DNA of 64,000 nucleotides from Paraphaeosphaeria minitans (Eukaryota; Ascomycota; Dothideomycetes; Pleosporales; Didymosphaeriaceae): positions 496,001-560,000 of the forward strand of contig WJXW01000002.1 of the NCBI GenBank assembly GCA_015832175.1, written 5' to 3'. The notes beneath the pieces were generated by a model. The model had not been told where the DNA came from and made no database searches. It saw only the letters and a program-made list of their open reading frames with translations. A program made the translations under genes and the position numbers. Shown one piece after another: positions 10,022 to 20,853 of this stretch. Position 1 is the first letter of the stretch; every line of letters begins with the position of its first letter.

Positions 10022-11394
10022 ATGGCAGTCCCAACGACCAACGGCGCAAGGCCACAGACTGGTATTAGAGTGATCATCGTCGGCGCTGGATTCGGTGGTC
10101 TCACTGCAGCCATTGAATGCGTCCGACAAGGCCACTCCCCAATTATCTACGAATCGTTTCCCTCTCTCAAGATTCTGGGCGACATCATCTCCTTCGGACC
10201 GAACGCGGGACGTATTTTCGCGCGTTGGGAAAATGGCGACATCGCTCGTGCCATGCGCAACATCTCCATCGACCTCCAAGCGTATGGATTCAATATCCAC
10301 AAGTGGGACACAGGCGAGGTCGTTATCAATCAGAAGAGCCCACCCAGGGACGAAACCGCCCCCGTATTCAACGGACATCGAGGCGAACTGCACGAGATTG
10401 TGTTCAACTATGCGAAAAAAGTGGGCGTCGAGATTGAGCTCGATTCACGTGTGGAGAACTACTGGGAAACGGAAGACGCTGCGGGAATTATCCTCGGGGA
10501 TGGCAGGCGCGTGGAGGGTGATGTGGTGGTTGGTAGTGACGGCGTAAGGAGTAAAGCTAGAACTCTTGTTCTGGGTTACGAGGATAAGCCGAAGTCATCT
10601 GGCTATGCCGTGTGGAGATCATGGTTCAGCAACGAGGATATGCTAGCCGACCCGGAGACAAGACAGTTCTGCGAGAATGAAGACACATTCAATGGCTGGA
10701 TAGGTAGGTTATCTGGATATAACAGTTTTTCGGATGAGGTGCTAAGGCTCAGCTAGGACCCGATGTTCACTTTCTTTTCAGCACTCTCAAAGGCGGTAGC
10801 GACTGCTGCTGGGTGTTGACTCACAAGGACGAGCACGATATCGATGAGTCCTGGTCTTTCCCGGGCAAGCTATCTGAGGTGAAGGATGTCCTTCGTGATT
10901 GGGACCCCATGTGCACAAAGATCATCTCGAAAACGCCAGAAGAAAAGCTTGTGGACTGGAAGTTAGTTTACCGGGACCCATTACCCACTTGGGTCTCGGG
11001 ATATGGATCAGCCCCCGGCCACGGCCGTATTTGCCTGCTCGGTGATTCTGCGCATCCGTTCCTGCCTACCAGTGCACAAGGTGCGACGCAGGCATTGGAA
11101 GACGGCGTCACGCTTGCAGTAATACTACGGAAAGCCGGCAAAACCAACATCAAGGGGGGTTTGAGGGCCTACCAAGATGTTCGATATGAGAGGGTACGCA
11201 AGGTTCAGAAGACTGGGGAGACGACGCGTGACATGTGGCACAACACGGATTGGGAAAAGGTAAAGCAGGACCCGCAGAGCATTGCGTTCCCGCGCGAAGA
11301 CTGGATTTTTGCGCATGATGCCGAAAAGCACGCCGAAGAAGTGGGGGATGAGATCATCGCGAAAGCGTCCACTTCAATTGAACAGCAAGCATGA
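10022..11394 (+). CDS. FAD-dependent aromatic monooxygenase (salicylate hydroxylase-like)
   Basis: Exons 10022-10703 and 10757-11394, intron 53 nt, 439 residues. Members of this flavoprotein group A family hydroxylate aromatic acids or polyketide-type substrates with NAD(P)H and O2. The N-terminal dinucleotide motif VIIVGAGFGGLTAA (glycines 21-26), the DG motif VVGSDGVRS near 169-177 and the GD motif LLGDSAHPFLPTSAQG near 322 are all present in the expected order. The acceptor at 10756 restores WIGPDVHFLFSTLKGG; an acceptor further right would drop VHF. No membrane anchor or secretion signal is seen, so it is probably cytosolic. In fungi such enzymes occur both in benzoate/salicylate breakdown and as tailoring enzymes of secondary metabolism; nearby SDR and P450 genes are compatible with either. 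Confidence 0.9.
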
Positions 11395-11530
11395 TTAGTA
11401 TCAGTTTTATAGAACTCCCAGAGGCTTACATAAGATCTTGTAGGTACGCATTCGAGATACTTTGACTTTTGAAACGATATGTACAAATCTGGATTCTGCA
11501 TTTGAAAACCTTGTTCCTACCACTGCCAAC

Positions 11531-12449
11531 TTATAGCGACACACAATTGTTGGCACTGTCCTCCAGGAAAATACCGCCATAGATCTGTCCCTCGTTCAAG
11601 TTACTTTCTTGGTATCCACCATTGACCACATCCGAGGTTCCAGTTGGCTTCTTGAGGATACCGATCTGGAACTGACCGCCGCCAGACAACGAAGCGGAGG
11701 TGGGACCCGCGACCGATTTGAGAGCAGCATCACCAGCAGAGTAGTAGATGGTAACCTGGTTCTTGGTGTAGTCGAGCTTGATGGCAAAATTCTGCCACTG
11801 CGACTTGTCTGTGGCAGTGGAGTACAACTGCTTGTTGTTCTGGTCCAAGATCTGGAACTTGTTCTTATCGGCGCCGTTCTTGCCGATGAGCGTGCCGGTT
11901 TGGAATTGGATTTGATCAGCGGAGTAGTCGGCTTTCTCGTGCCAGACGTTCTGTACGTCTATTAGCCTCATTCTGCTCACTATGGTACCAATAAAGTCCG
12001 GGACTCACAAGGTACTCGTGTGTCAGGTTCAGCGGCCTAGAAGGGTCTTGCTTCACGCTGAAGTGTAGCGTCTTCACACCAGTCTGCCCCGGCCCATCCG
12101 CAGCATCCTTCAAGAATTGCAATCCTGCTCGCCTGAAGCCCTTCTGTTGCTGGAAAATGCTCTGGTCGCTGATTGTCACTTCGAGAGGAGTGTGCTCCGC
12201 AGTGTCAAAACGCGACTTAGTGACATTAGGAAACTTGAGGATCCCGCTCCACTTGAGATCGTTGCCCTTAACGTAGTCAGGGTTGAAGATGGTGTTAGTC
12301 GCATATGTGTCGAACTGTGTCGGATCCGCTGCCCAAGCGGTAGGCACACGCCCATCAAAGACGATGGGGCATTTGATGTCTGCACGCTTTACAAGAGCAG
12401 GAGCGGCCAAGACGCTGGATACGCCGAGAAGTGCGATGAGGGAGTACAT
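11531..12449 (-). CDS. Secreted GH131 beta-glucanase-like protein
   Basis: Exons 12449-12009 and 11950-11531 (58-nt intron), 286 residues. Glycoside hydrolase family 131 enzymes cut beta-1,3/1,6/1,4-glucans and are secreted by wood- and plant-degrading fungi. The precursor starts MYSLIALLGVSSVLA, a signal peptide, followed by a KR site at residues 21-22 for Kex2-type trimming. Family segments visible are CPIVFDGRVP, FNPDYVKGNDLKWSGIL, FRRAGLQF, GVKTLHFSVKQDPSRPLNL, the segment from HEKADYSADQ to FQTGTLIG, and the closing GQIYGGIFLED. The length is usual for a catalytic domain alone; no cellulose-binding module is attached. A TATA box at 12510-12515 lies about 60 bp upstream of the start. Confidence 0.9.
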
Positions 12450-13058
12450 TGTCGCGGTGGTCCAAATTTCCAGGTTTGGTTACAAACATTCCAGGATGGC
12501 TCGCGCCCATTTATATGACGACCGAGCACTTCATTCCAGGTTAGCATTGCAAATACTCTTTCTTTGCCATATTGCGCATGTGTCCAATGGTTTTTCTCGG
12601 AGTGTTAGCGCGCCCGTAGGTAGATAACGTTCATTTCGGCCGCCCAGTCGATGCGCGGAAAAATGTTCCAGAAAGCTTCTACATTGTGCGTATGACACAT
12701 ATACTAGGCCTATCGTAGGGCTGGTGATCTCAGTCATGAAAGCCAAGTAATATACACCTGGCAATCTGGCTTGAGGCTCGGGCGAATTGTGGAGTACAGC
12801 TGGGGTCGCGAGATTGGGATTCGGACCGATGACCCGGTGTTTGAGGTTAAAACGGAACACAGCACAGCTTGGGCAACATGGTTAGAACGGAAGTGACTGC
12901 GTTTTCTACCGCTCGTAAGACCAAATACAAAATTGATGTGGTTGAGCAATTGTTTGACTTCGCAAAATGAAATTGTGCGAGGGGCACTTGAGGAGCGACT
13001 TGTGTCCAGATGGGCTTCTGTGCAGAGCGCTATGGGCATTGTTGTATTCTTCTACTGT
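12450..13058. other. Spacer between the GH131 and P450 genes
   Basis: It holds the GH131 promoter on the left and the 3' flank of the P450 gene on the right. No additional gene is supported. Confidence 0.5.
12510..12515 (-). promoter_or_regulatory. TATA box of the GH131 gene
   Basis: TATAAA on the minus strand (in CATATAAATGGG), about 60 bp upstream of the GH131 start codon. The spacing matches that seen before the peroxidase gene at 32064. Confidence 0.5.
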
Positions 13059-14988
13059 TCATGACTTCATTGGGTTTTTATAGAACGTGCTCATCCTGTA
13101 TTTGGTCTCACCCTCGTACTGTGCAAGACTTGCGAGCGCTTCTTCGCCTTCGCGAACAACAGCTTGTCGGATCCGGTCGCTCCGCGGACTGATGTTGACC
13201 TTGAACGGCTGGGGCCGCATGTTCAGACCGTTACTATACCAGTGAGTATTTCCACTTCAACAAGGACGAACCACTTACGTGTAGTCAAAGATATCGACAT
13301 CAACGGACTTTCCGGTCTCATCCAGCTCAGGCTCAATTTTAAATCCCCAAACTAAACGCGCAACCGTCAACCAAGTCCCTTGCTCGGCCAGTGCTTGACC
13401 CGAACAAACTCTTCTTCCCCATCCAAAGGTCATGTATCCTTTGTCGCCTGGAAATGGCCGATAATCTGGGTCGTCTTTCAGGTAGCGCCTCGGATTGAAG
13501 CGATCTGGCTCCGGAAATTCCCGCTCGTTGTGATGGATTGCCCAGACGTTTCCTTGTACCCATGTCAATTTTGGAATCAGATATCCATTGTAGTAGTCAT
13601 CCTGCACCGGCGCGTGCGGCTGACCGCCTATGATGGCTACAGAACGCCACCTAAAGACTTCCTTGACGAATGCGCGCATGTATGGTAGGTTAGCATCATC
13701 GTCAAACGAGGGACTGCGATCAGGACCAACAACTCGATCAAGCTCTTCCCAGGCTGCAATCAAGGTCTCAGGGAATGCACGCATGGCGAGCACGGCTGTA
13801 ATGAGCGTGCTGCTGGAGGTATCTGAACCAGCTCCGAAAAGATTACCAGCTAAAGCTGAGATCTCTTGGGGGTTCAGGTTGTACTTCGGGGCTTCTTTGA
13901 ATAAGAACTTAGAGTAGCATTCATCATGGCCGGGGTTCTGGTTGGCTTCGTGGGCGAGGGAGTAGAAAAAATCGTGTCCCCGGTGGGATTTGCCACGTTT
14001 TCCGAGACCATGTTTCCAGGGGGCGTTGGGTACTTTTGCGAGCACTGGAATGTTATTAGTAGAACTGATTATTGAACATCGATCGATGAAAAACCTACAA
14101 GGAAAAGTTTCAAGAAGCATAGGGAAAGTCTTTCCGGGCACGTTCAAATCCGCAGCCCGGTGCATCACGGCAATGACTTCGCTAATAATCGGGTCGGTGT
14201 GGTCAGACACACGTCTTCCGAAACCAATGATAGACACTACACTGGTGGCGTAGCGTTCAAAATGCGCAACGTATTGCTCAGGTGTTTTGAGCATGTCGTA
14301 AGCGACTACTTTGCTTTCGTCGTTCTGGAAATTGCGGTAATCCCTAACTTTCTGAACCCCAACACCCTGATGCGTAATTTTTCGCTGCACTCGCCAGCGA
14401 TCCCGTTGCTCGGGAGTGGTGGTAATCATGTTGACGAGGTTGCTTTGGCCGGAGCCCAGTTCCGCGAAGACTAACATCCGAGGTCGAGAGCAGTAGATGC
14501 CCGCTCTCTTGTCAAGAAGTTCACTGGCCGTCCAGGCATCGTTGATCCAGACTGTTGGCTTACTGAGTGGTGTCAATCGTATGTCACATATTAGCTCCAT
14601 GTCATCACTGACCGTCCAATCCAATACGTGATAAGAGGCGTATTGTATTTTTTGGACAGCTCTTCGAAGTATATCCACTATGCACGTTAGTACAATTTTA
14701 ACTGTTCCTGTTCCACTTACTGGCTTATTATCCGGGAGTTGGAAGGTGTTGCCGATGATAGGCCACGGTAGTGGCCCAGGCGGCTTCGGGCCTTCAGTCT
14801 TGTGTCTTGAGATTTTTGTGATGAACACTCACCATTTTGGATCTCAAGTATAACATCCATGCATAGTCCACGAACACACCAAGAGCAGCCGTTGCAAGCA
14901 CCGCAAATGCGATGCTAGCAGCGCCGAATCTCGAGACGCCACATTGCAAATGATGCAGAGGCAAGTCCAAAAGCTGTTCGATGGCCAT
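13059..14988 (-). CDS. Cytochrome P450 monooxygenase, microsomal type
   Basis: Model: 14988-14833, 14798-14721, 14677-14613, 14562-14099, 14044-13279, 13233-13059; 567 residues. Family marks: an N-terminal membrane anchor (AIAFAVLATAALGVFVDYA), the PPGPLPWPIIGNTF hinge, the I-helix GAGSDTSSST near 325, the ExxR motif EVFRWR near 381, PDRFNPRR, and the heme loop FGWGRRVCSG near 461-470 whose cysteine ligates iron. The splice sites restore LPDNKP-WIYFEELSKKYN, YWIGR-KPTVWIND, ETFP-LLAKVP and FDYT-NGLNMRPQPF. The first intron as drawn is only 34 nt (14799-14832); an alternative pair (donor 14854, acceptor 14806) gives 49 nt and also keeps frame, so the residues just before TEGPKPPGP are unsettled. 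The enzyme would oxidise a small hydrophobic substrate at the ER with a P450 reductase partner. The substrate is unknown. Confidence 0.9.
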
Positions 14989-16718
14989 AGTCGACGTCTA
15001 TGGTAGGTCGCTTTTGTGAAGGGGATGTGGCTTTACCTGGGCCAGTGCGGGACGGCCAAGCGCGAAGGCGGCTGTTGGTTTAGGTAGTTCTCTGAAGAAT
15101 AACAATGCGTGGAATACGATGACTAATCTGCCTTCGGAAGGTGCGCGCATGTGCTGGGTCGAAGCTGAAGGAGTGTACCTAGGACCCCACATTGTCGTGG
15201 TGGGGCAGGATTGGCCGGCAAATTGAGTGCATGGCAAATGGAGCGAATAGCCTCTCCTCTTCCGGAATACGCCACAGTGCTCGTTAGGCATTGTATGGTT
15301 GTCAAATGCGGAGATTGATGCGCTGAAGATATCGATAATGGTCGTTTAGGTATACCTAGGCCTGGGTAGGTAGGTAGGTAAGGAGGAAGTCGCTTCCAAG
15401 CACTTCCACCAAATACCCTCCACGCCTCACCCTTCGCAACGCAAACAGCTTTCATCCATCTCACATATCTAAGCAGCTCTTGTCACTTGCAGCAGATGTG
15501 CGGTCGTGGGTTTCAAGCTCCTCCGGCTCAGCGACATCAGTCTAGCTTCACAATCTAGTCGAGCTCTACCTACCTAGACCGAGTCAGTATTTTCCACATA
15601 CAAACTAGACAGCCCATCTTTTATCATCCATCGTCACGTGGCGTTAGGGGCCATGCCTGCGGCTATAATTTACAAGGATACTACAACTGCCGACATCTCA
15701 CTAATTTTGCCATGCGATGCGTCGAGTACGCTGGACACCGACAAGCCAGAACTGGGGCTACCTACCCGAAAGACCATTTCGATCATGTTCCGAGGTCCGT
15801 CTTGTCTCTCAACTCACATCTCGTTAGCCTGACGAATCAGTCCAACTCTGTATCAACACTAGGCAGTCAACAATAAACAAATCTTGTGAAGGCGAACTCA
15901 AATAGAGACACCTAGCAATTATCCATCTCCTCGCACTCTTCGAATTAGCGTCCATATAACCTGGGTGACGTTGAGTGCCCAGAGATCACCAAAGCTGAAG
16001 TACACACCCGATTAGCTGTGCGAGGCGTATTATGAATTGTGTGTATTGCAGAGAAGAAAGATAAGTGCAGGCGAAACTATTTACTGGCTGAATTCACAGC
16101 AGAACTATAGCCTCAAGCCACGTTCTGACGCGCCTGAGTGAACCACTTCTATCCTGTTGAACGCCAGGATGCTCGGCATTATCATCCCGAGGAAGTGATA
16201 GAACCGGCGAAGCGACCGCACACGTATGGCCTCATTCATGCTGCACTTGCAGCTGCTTTCGACACTAGACTATTCTGATGTGCCACTTCGAGCTACAGCC
16301 CCGCCCAAAGGGACAGGTTTCTCCACGTTTTGTGCCAGCCATGAAACGGTGCGGAGCCATTCTGGAGAACATCACAATGGCGATTGGTGAACAGGGCCCC
16401 TCCCCCGCATCTTCACTCGCTAACTTGGAGCACAGTCTGGGGTAGGGCCCGCTATCGTGCATGGGATCGCCGGCAGATATTGGACATGACTTGGCTGCAA
16501 GACGATCTGCAGGCGTGATATGAAAGTGAATTGGCCTGGGACCAGAGTGTGATACAAGATCACTCCTTCCAGACATCTCTTCACTTTTCCTACCTGACTA
16601 GGTCGATAGGCCATTGTCGAATTGACCGATCACAACCAAGTTCATCGGATTGAGTTGACGAGAGCCTCCTCAAGCACGACCTTGAGTTCACAGCGACATC
16701 GTTTTACCCAACATCACT
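14989..16718. other. 1.7-kb spacer without a supported gene
   Basis: It contains a GGTAGGTAGGTAGG run near 15366-15382, a motif repeated in several spacers of this window, and only short unconvincing open frames. The right end holds the promoter of the sugar transporter gene. Confidence 0.45.
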
Positions 16719-18833
16719 ATGCCTGAAGCATCCACTGGCGCAGGTCTCCTGGAGAACTGGAAATGTCTCCTCGCATGCACCCTCGTCTCAATGAGCCCAT
16801 TCCAGTATGGCATTGATTTCGGTGCCATTGGCGGTCTACAAGCGATGCCAGGCTTCCTTGAGGTGCACCCACACATCCAATGCATCTGTGGCTCGACTAA
16901 CGAGACACGTAGGTTTTTGGGCACAAGGACGCAAGCACGAGCCTCGGATACAACATCTCTCCCGGACGCCAGCAACTCATCTCTTCCCTCATGACTCTTG
17001 GCGCCTTCATCAGCTCCTCCGGCGCAGGCTTCTTCGCAACCTGGCTCGGCCGGCGGCAGTGTCTCTGGCTCGCATCTCTTCTCTGCTGCGTATCAAACGT
17101 GGTCATGATGGCTACCTCCAACCTCTCTGGGCTCTACGCCGGGCGCTTCCTCATTGGCCTCGCGAACGGGTGGTATATGACCTTTGCGCAGCTATACATC
17201 CAGGTACATTTCCCCCTCTCGAGCCCATGCAAAGAACCGTGAGCTAATCCTCTCCAGGAGAGCGCACCCGCTCGCTACCGTGGCCTTATGATATCTGTCT
17301 TTCAATCCTGGACCTCGATCGGGACGCTCATCGGCACCGTCGTCGACAACGCGACGCACGCGCTCCCCGGAAAGACATCCTACCTAATCCCTCTCGGCAT
17401 CATCTACATCATTCCCGTGTTCATGTTCATCGGGCTGTTTTTCATCCCCGAATCGCCTCGCTGGCTGGTCCTGGTCGAGCGCAACGAAGAAGCACGCAAG
17501 TCGCTGCTATGGATGCGACCAAACCAGGACGCCGTTGGAGACGAGCTCGAAGAGATCCACGCTGCCATCCTCGCGGAGAAGCAAATCGCCAGCTCCGCCT
17601 CCTTCATCGACATCATCAAGAACCCCGTGGATCGCCGCAGAACGCTCCTGGCGGTTGCTTCGGTGTCCATCCAGGCGGCTTCGGGCGCCATGTTCATGAT
17701 TGCGTACGGTATGTACCACACACCTTCACACACACACGCCCATCCCCATGTCCTTTTCCTGACGTATACTAACCGCCCCCACCCCTTCCAGGCACTTACT
17801 TCTTCGAAATGGCCCACGTCGGCAACGCCTTCCAAAACTCGTGCATCCTCACCGCCGTCGGCGTCCTCGTCATCATCATCAACAGCTGCGTCATCTCCAA
17901 GATCGGGCGGCGCCGCGTCTTCCTCATGATCGGCATGACCGTCTGCGGCCTCTCGCAGTTCATCGTGGCCGCCGTATACCACGTCCATCCCGGCACCGAG
18001 CGCACGGGCAAGGTATGTCTGACCCGGACGCAAACCCTCCACTGCTCCGTCCCCGGGACGGTGATTGACGTGAGCAGGTCATCGTCGCCATGTCCGTCAT
18101 CTACATATGCGGATACAACGGCATGGTAGCGACGTACGCGTGGCTTGCCGGCGGCGAGATTCCCTCGCAGCGTCTGCGGTCCTACACCTTTGGGCTGGCG
18201 GCTGCGGTCGGGTTCGCAGGCGCGTGGCTGGCTACCTTCACCGCACCGTACTTTATCAATCCCGACGCGCTGAATTGGGGCCCGGAATACGGTATGTCTC
18301 TCTTTTTTTCTCCTTCTCTTTTTCTCCTTCTCTTTTTCTCCTTCTCTTTTTCTCCTTCTCTTTTTCTCCTTCTCTTTTTCTCCTTCTCTTTTTCTCCTTC
18401 TCTTTTTCTCCTTCTCTTTTTCTCCTTCTCTTTTTCTCCTTCTCTTTTTCTCCTTCTCTTTTTCTCCTTCTCTTTTTCTCTCTTCCCTTCCCTCTTCCCC
18501 CATCCCTCGAAGCAGAGCAGACCCCACAACAGAAGCTCGTCTGACCCCCACCACACAGGCTGGATATGGGGCCCCTCCTGCCTCCTCACCGTCATCTGGA
18601 TCTACTTCTACCTCCCGGAGATCAAGAACCGAACGCTCGAAGAGGTCGACGAGATGTTCGAGGCACGATTGCCTGCGCGCAAGTTCCGGAACTATGTTTG
18701 CGTGGGGCGGCACGTGAGCGACGAGAAGGTAGTTGGCGAGCGGGATGGCGTGGCGCAGGAGAGAAAGAGCGCGGCGGAGACGGTGTGGACGGAGCGGAAG
18801 GCGGAGGCGGAGGCGACGGTGCATGCTAAGTAG
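16719..18833 (+). CDS. MFS sugar transporter (sugar porter family)
   Basis: Six exons: 16719-16862, 16913-17203, 17258-17708, 17792-18012, 18078-18291, 18559-18833; 531 residues. Sugar porters are twelve-helix proton symporters or uniporters of the plasma membrane. Family signatures present: GRFLIGLANGW, the loop motif PESPRWL near 209-215, SKIGRRRVFL, and after helix 12 PEIKNRTLEEVDEMFE near 460-475. The exon junctions restore GFLE-VFGHKDASTSLGY, LYIQ-ESAPARYRG, MIAYG-TYFFEMA, RTGK-VIVAMSV and PEYG-WIWGP. It resembles maltose/quinate-type permeases more than hexose carriers, but the substrate cannot be deduced. The last intron (18292-18558, 267 nt) is unusually long, consists largely of a 14-bp repeat, contains no stop in frame and has a length divisible by three, so its retention would insert 89 residues before the last helices. 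Confidence 0.9.
18305..18480. repeat. 14-bp pyrimidine repeat inside a transporter intron
   Basis: The unit TTTTTCTCCTTCTC is repeated about twelve times, almost without variation, between the donor at 18292 and the acceptor at 18558. The strand bias is complete: only C and T on the coding strand. Near-identity of the units suggests recent slippage and likely length variation between strains. Confidence 0.92.
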
Positions 18834-19283
18834 AGTGGATAGGGGGGAGGGAGGATGGGAGGGAGGGTGTAACGCAAGGCAACGTAACGTAATGCAACGC
18901 AATGGATGAACCCATGAACGTCCACGACGGGTCTACTTTCCTTCCTCGGTGCTAGTGTGCAATGAAATGCTTGAGGCAAGAAGAAAGCAAGCTCGTGGCT
19001 TGGATGGTGTGGTACCCATCCCATCCCATCCCATCCCATCCCTCTCAAAACGCACACACCCTCAAAATCAACCCAGCTAAAGCCGTACTCCAAAAAGAAA
19101 AGGCATGCCCATTGAATACCACAGCAGGTACATGCACGCTCAGTTTCCCAGGCCCAAACGAATCACAACGCCAAAACACCACCGCTAACAAGCCAGTCAC
19201 AGCATGCCAAGGTTCTATCCAACCCAGCTGATCAAAACGCCCAGTAGCACGCGCAGTATAGACAGAAACGTGTGTTCGTCCAC
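18834..19283. other. Convergent spacer with a CCCAT repeat
   Basis: The spacer separates the 3' ends of the sugar transporter and E2 genes. It holds about five CCCAT units near 19016-19043 and purine-rich GGGAGG runs near 18843-18870. No gene is seen. Confidence 0.5.
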
Positions 19284-20232
19284 CTAGGAGGCGAACTTCT
19301 TCAGCACCATGAAGAGCAGCGCGGCGACGACGCCGTAGATGGCGGTGTCGAGCCATTGGGGGGAGGCGGGGGTTTGGTGCTGGAGGAGTGGTCGCGCGGC
19401 GGCGCGGCGGGCGGGTAGCGCTGATGCGGCGTGTGGGATGGTGCGCGTGGGCCGTGGTACATGTGCCTGTACCTGTGCCGGAGCTTGCGCTGGCGGCGGC
19501 GGTGAAGTCTGCGACGACGAAGACGCCTGTGCCGGCGCAGGTCGCGACCTGCCATTAGTCGCCGTATCCTGACTTGCGCCCTCCGTCTTCTCCGCACCCA
19601 GCTCCTCCCGGTACGCCAACCTCAGCTCCTCGGGCACAGCCTCTTCCCTCCCGCCCTCGGTTTCCTTACACGCCTCTTCGTTCTCCCGCAGAATCTCGGC
19701 ATTGCTCTTCGCGCACCCAGGACACCGCCAGCTCCCCGAGTCACTTGCCATGCGCTCCCTAACCGCCCTATCGCACTCCAGTCCCCCGACCTGCCCGCGC
19801 GCCTCGCTATCCATAAAACTCCGGATTGCGACCAGCGCCGTGCGAATCCCCCACGCCGGCTGCCACGTCTCCTCGTGGTGCCCGCTTATGCTCAGGCAGA
19901 TCTCGCGGTTGACCTCAAAGCGCCCGGTGGGTGTCAGGAAGCGGAAGTTGGGCGGTTTGAGCGGGTAGGTAGAGGGCAGCACGATGCGGCCGTGGTAGAT
20001 GCCCGCGGCGTAGGGAGACGGCGCGGGCGGGCCGCGGAGGGTGAAGTGCCATTCGAAGAGGTTGGAGTCGAGGGGTGCGGCGGCGAAGTCGGGGGAGGGA
20101 TGGGCGGACAGTTCGGATGCTTCTTTTACTGAGGTGCGTCAGTATGTATGTAAGGGATGTGGAGCTGGGCGTGGGCGGCGTACGGATGCGCTTGATGGTG
20201 GGCGTCTTTGTGTTGAAGCCGCGGGCAGACAT
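19284..20232 (-). CDS. Tail-anchored ubiquitin-conjugating enzyme E2 (Ubc6/UBE2J type)
   Basis: Exons 20232-20184 and 20128-19284 (55-nt intron), 297 residues. The UBC fold spans roughly residues 5-125 and matches the UBE2J1/Ubc6 branch: LFEWHFTLRGP, GIYHGRIVLPSTYPLKPP, GRFEVN, and the active cysteine Cys94 in REICLSISGHH, followed by ETWQPAWGIRTAL. This branch has no HPN motif, as here. The rest is a long disordered linker rich in Pro, Ala and Gln and a C-terminal membrane anchor, IYGVVAALLFMVLKKF. Such enzymes sit on the ER with the catalytic domain in the cytosol and ubiquitinate misfolded proteins in ERAD, with Doa10/Hrd1-type ligases. The splice restores KRI-LKEASEL. It lies upstream-adjacent to another gene for a C-terminally anchored protein in the same orientation. 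Confidence 0.93.
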
Positions 20233-20853
20233 GGTCGCGGGGAGAGCGAAAGTCGCGAGCGATTGGAGATCTAGGATTCCTAGATTTAGTTGCTGTGATT
20301 GGAAGAATAGAGCGAAGTGAGCGCGGCTGACATGTGCGGTGTTGAGGTTGACGTTGCGCGTGCGGGAGTGGTCCGTAGCGCCCGCCGTAGCGCTATCGAT
20401 TACGTGGTGGGTACTGGACGAAACACGTACACGTGCGTTGGAATCTTTCACTGCCCACGAATGGAGGCAGGGCTGAATGCAAGGAGGTCTTTGCTGACGT
20501 ACAGTTACAGCTTAGGTAGAGAGGATTGAAGAGGGTATGTATGCTCCATGGATCAAGTTTGCGTCAGCTTGGGGAGCACAACCAAGCGCATGGGCTGGAA
20601 TGCAGGAGACAACGAGATGGTATATTGGGAAATTTCTTGGGTTTCCTGACTGACTAGGAAAGCCTCTACAAAGATATGTCTACGCTAGCGGGGTATCGTT
20701 GAAGTGGGCATGCATCTCATCCCATCATATCGGCCATCCAAATGGAAATCCACCTACTCCAGTACGTGCCAGACGACCACCAACCAGCGCCAGACCTTCA
20801 AGTATTGCAAAAAACACCACACAATGCACGCCATGTAGCAGCAAGCTGAGAAA
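20233..20853. other. Promoter region of the E2 gene and 3' flank of the heme-oxygenase-like gene
   Basis: No gene is supported. The E2 gene transcribes leftward from the left edge; the right part is the trailer of the next minus-strand gene. Confidence 0.45.

Noticed and set aside
17796..18902. 368-codon minus-strand frame and its KERRRKREGEKEKEK repeats
   Set aside because: It is the reverse of the sugar-transporter exons and the pyrimidine repeat. The plus-strand exons and splice sites explain the region.
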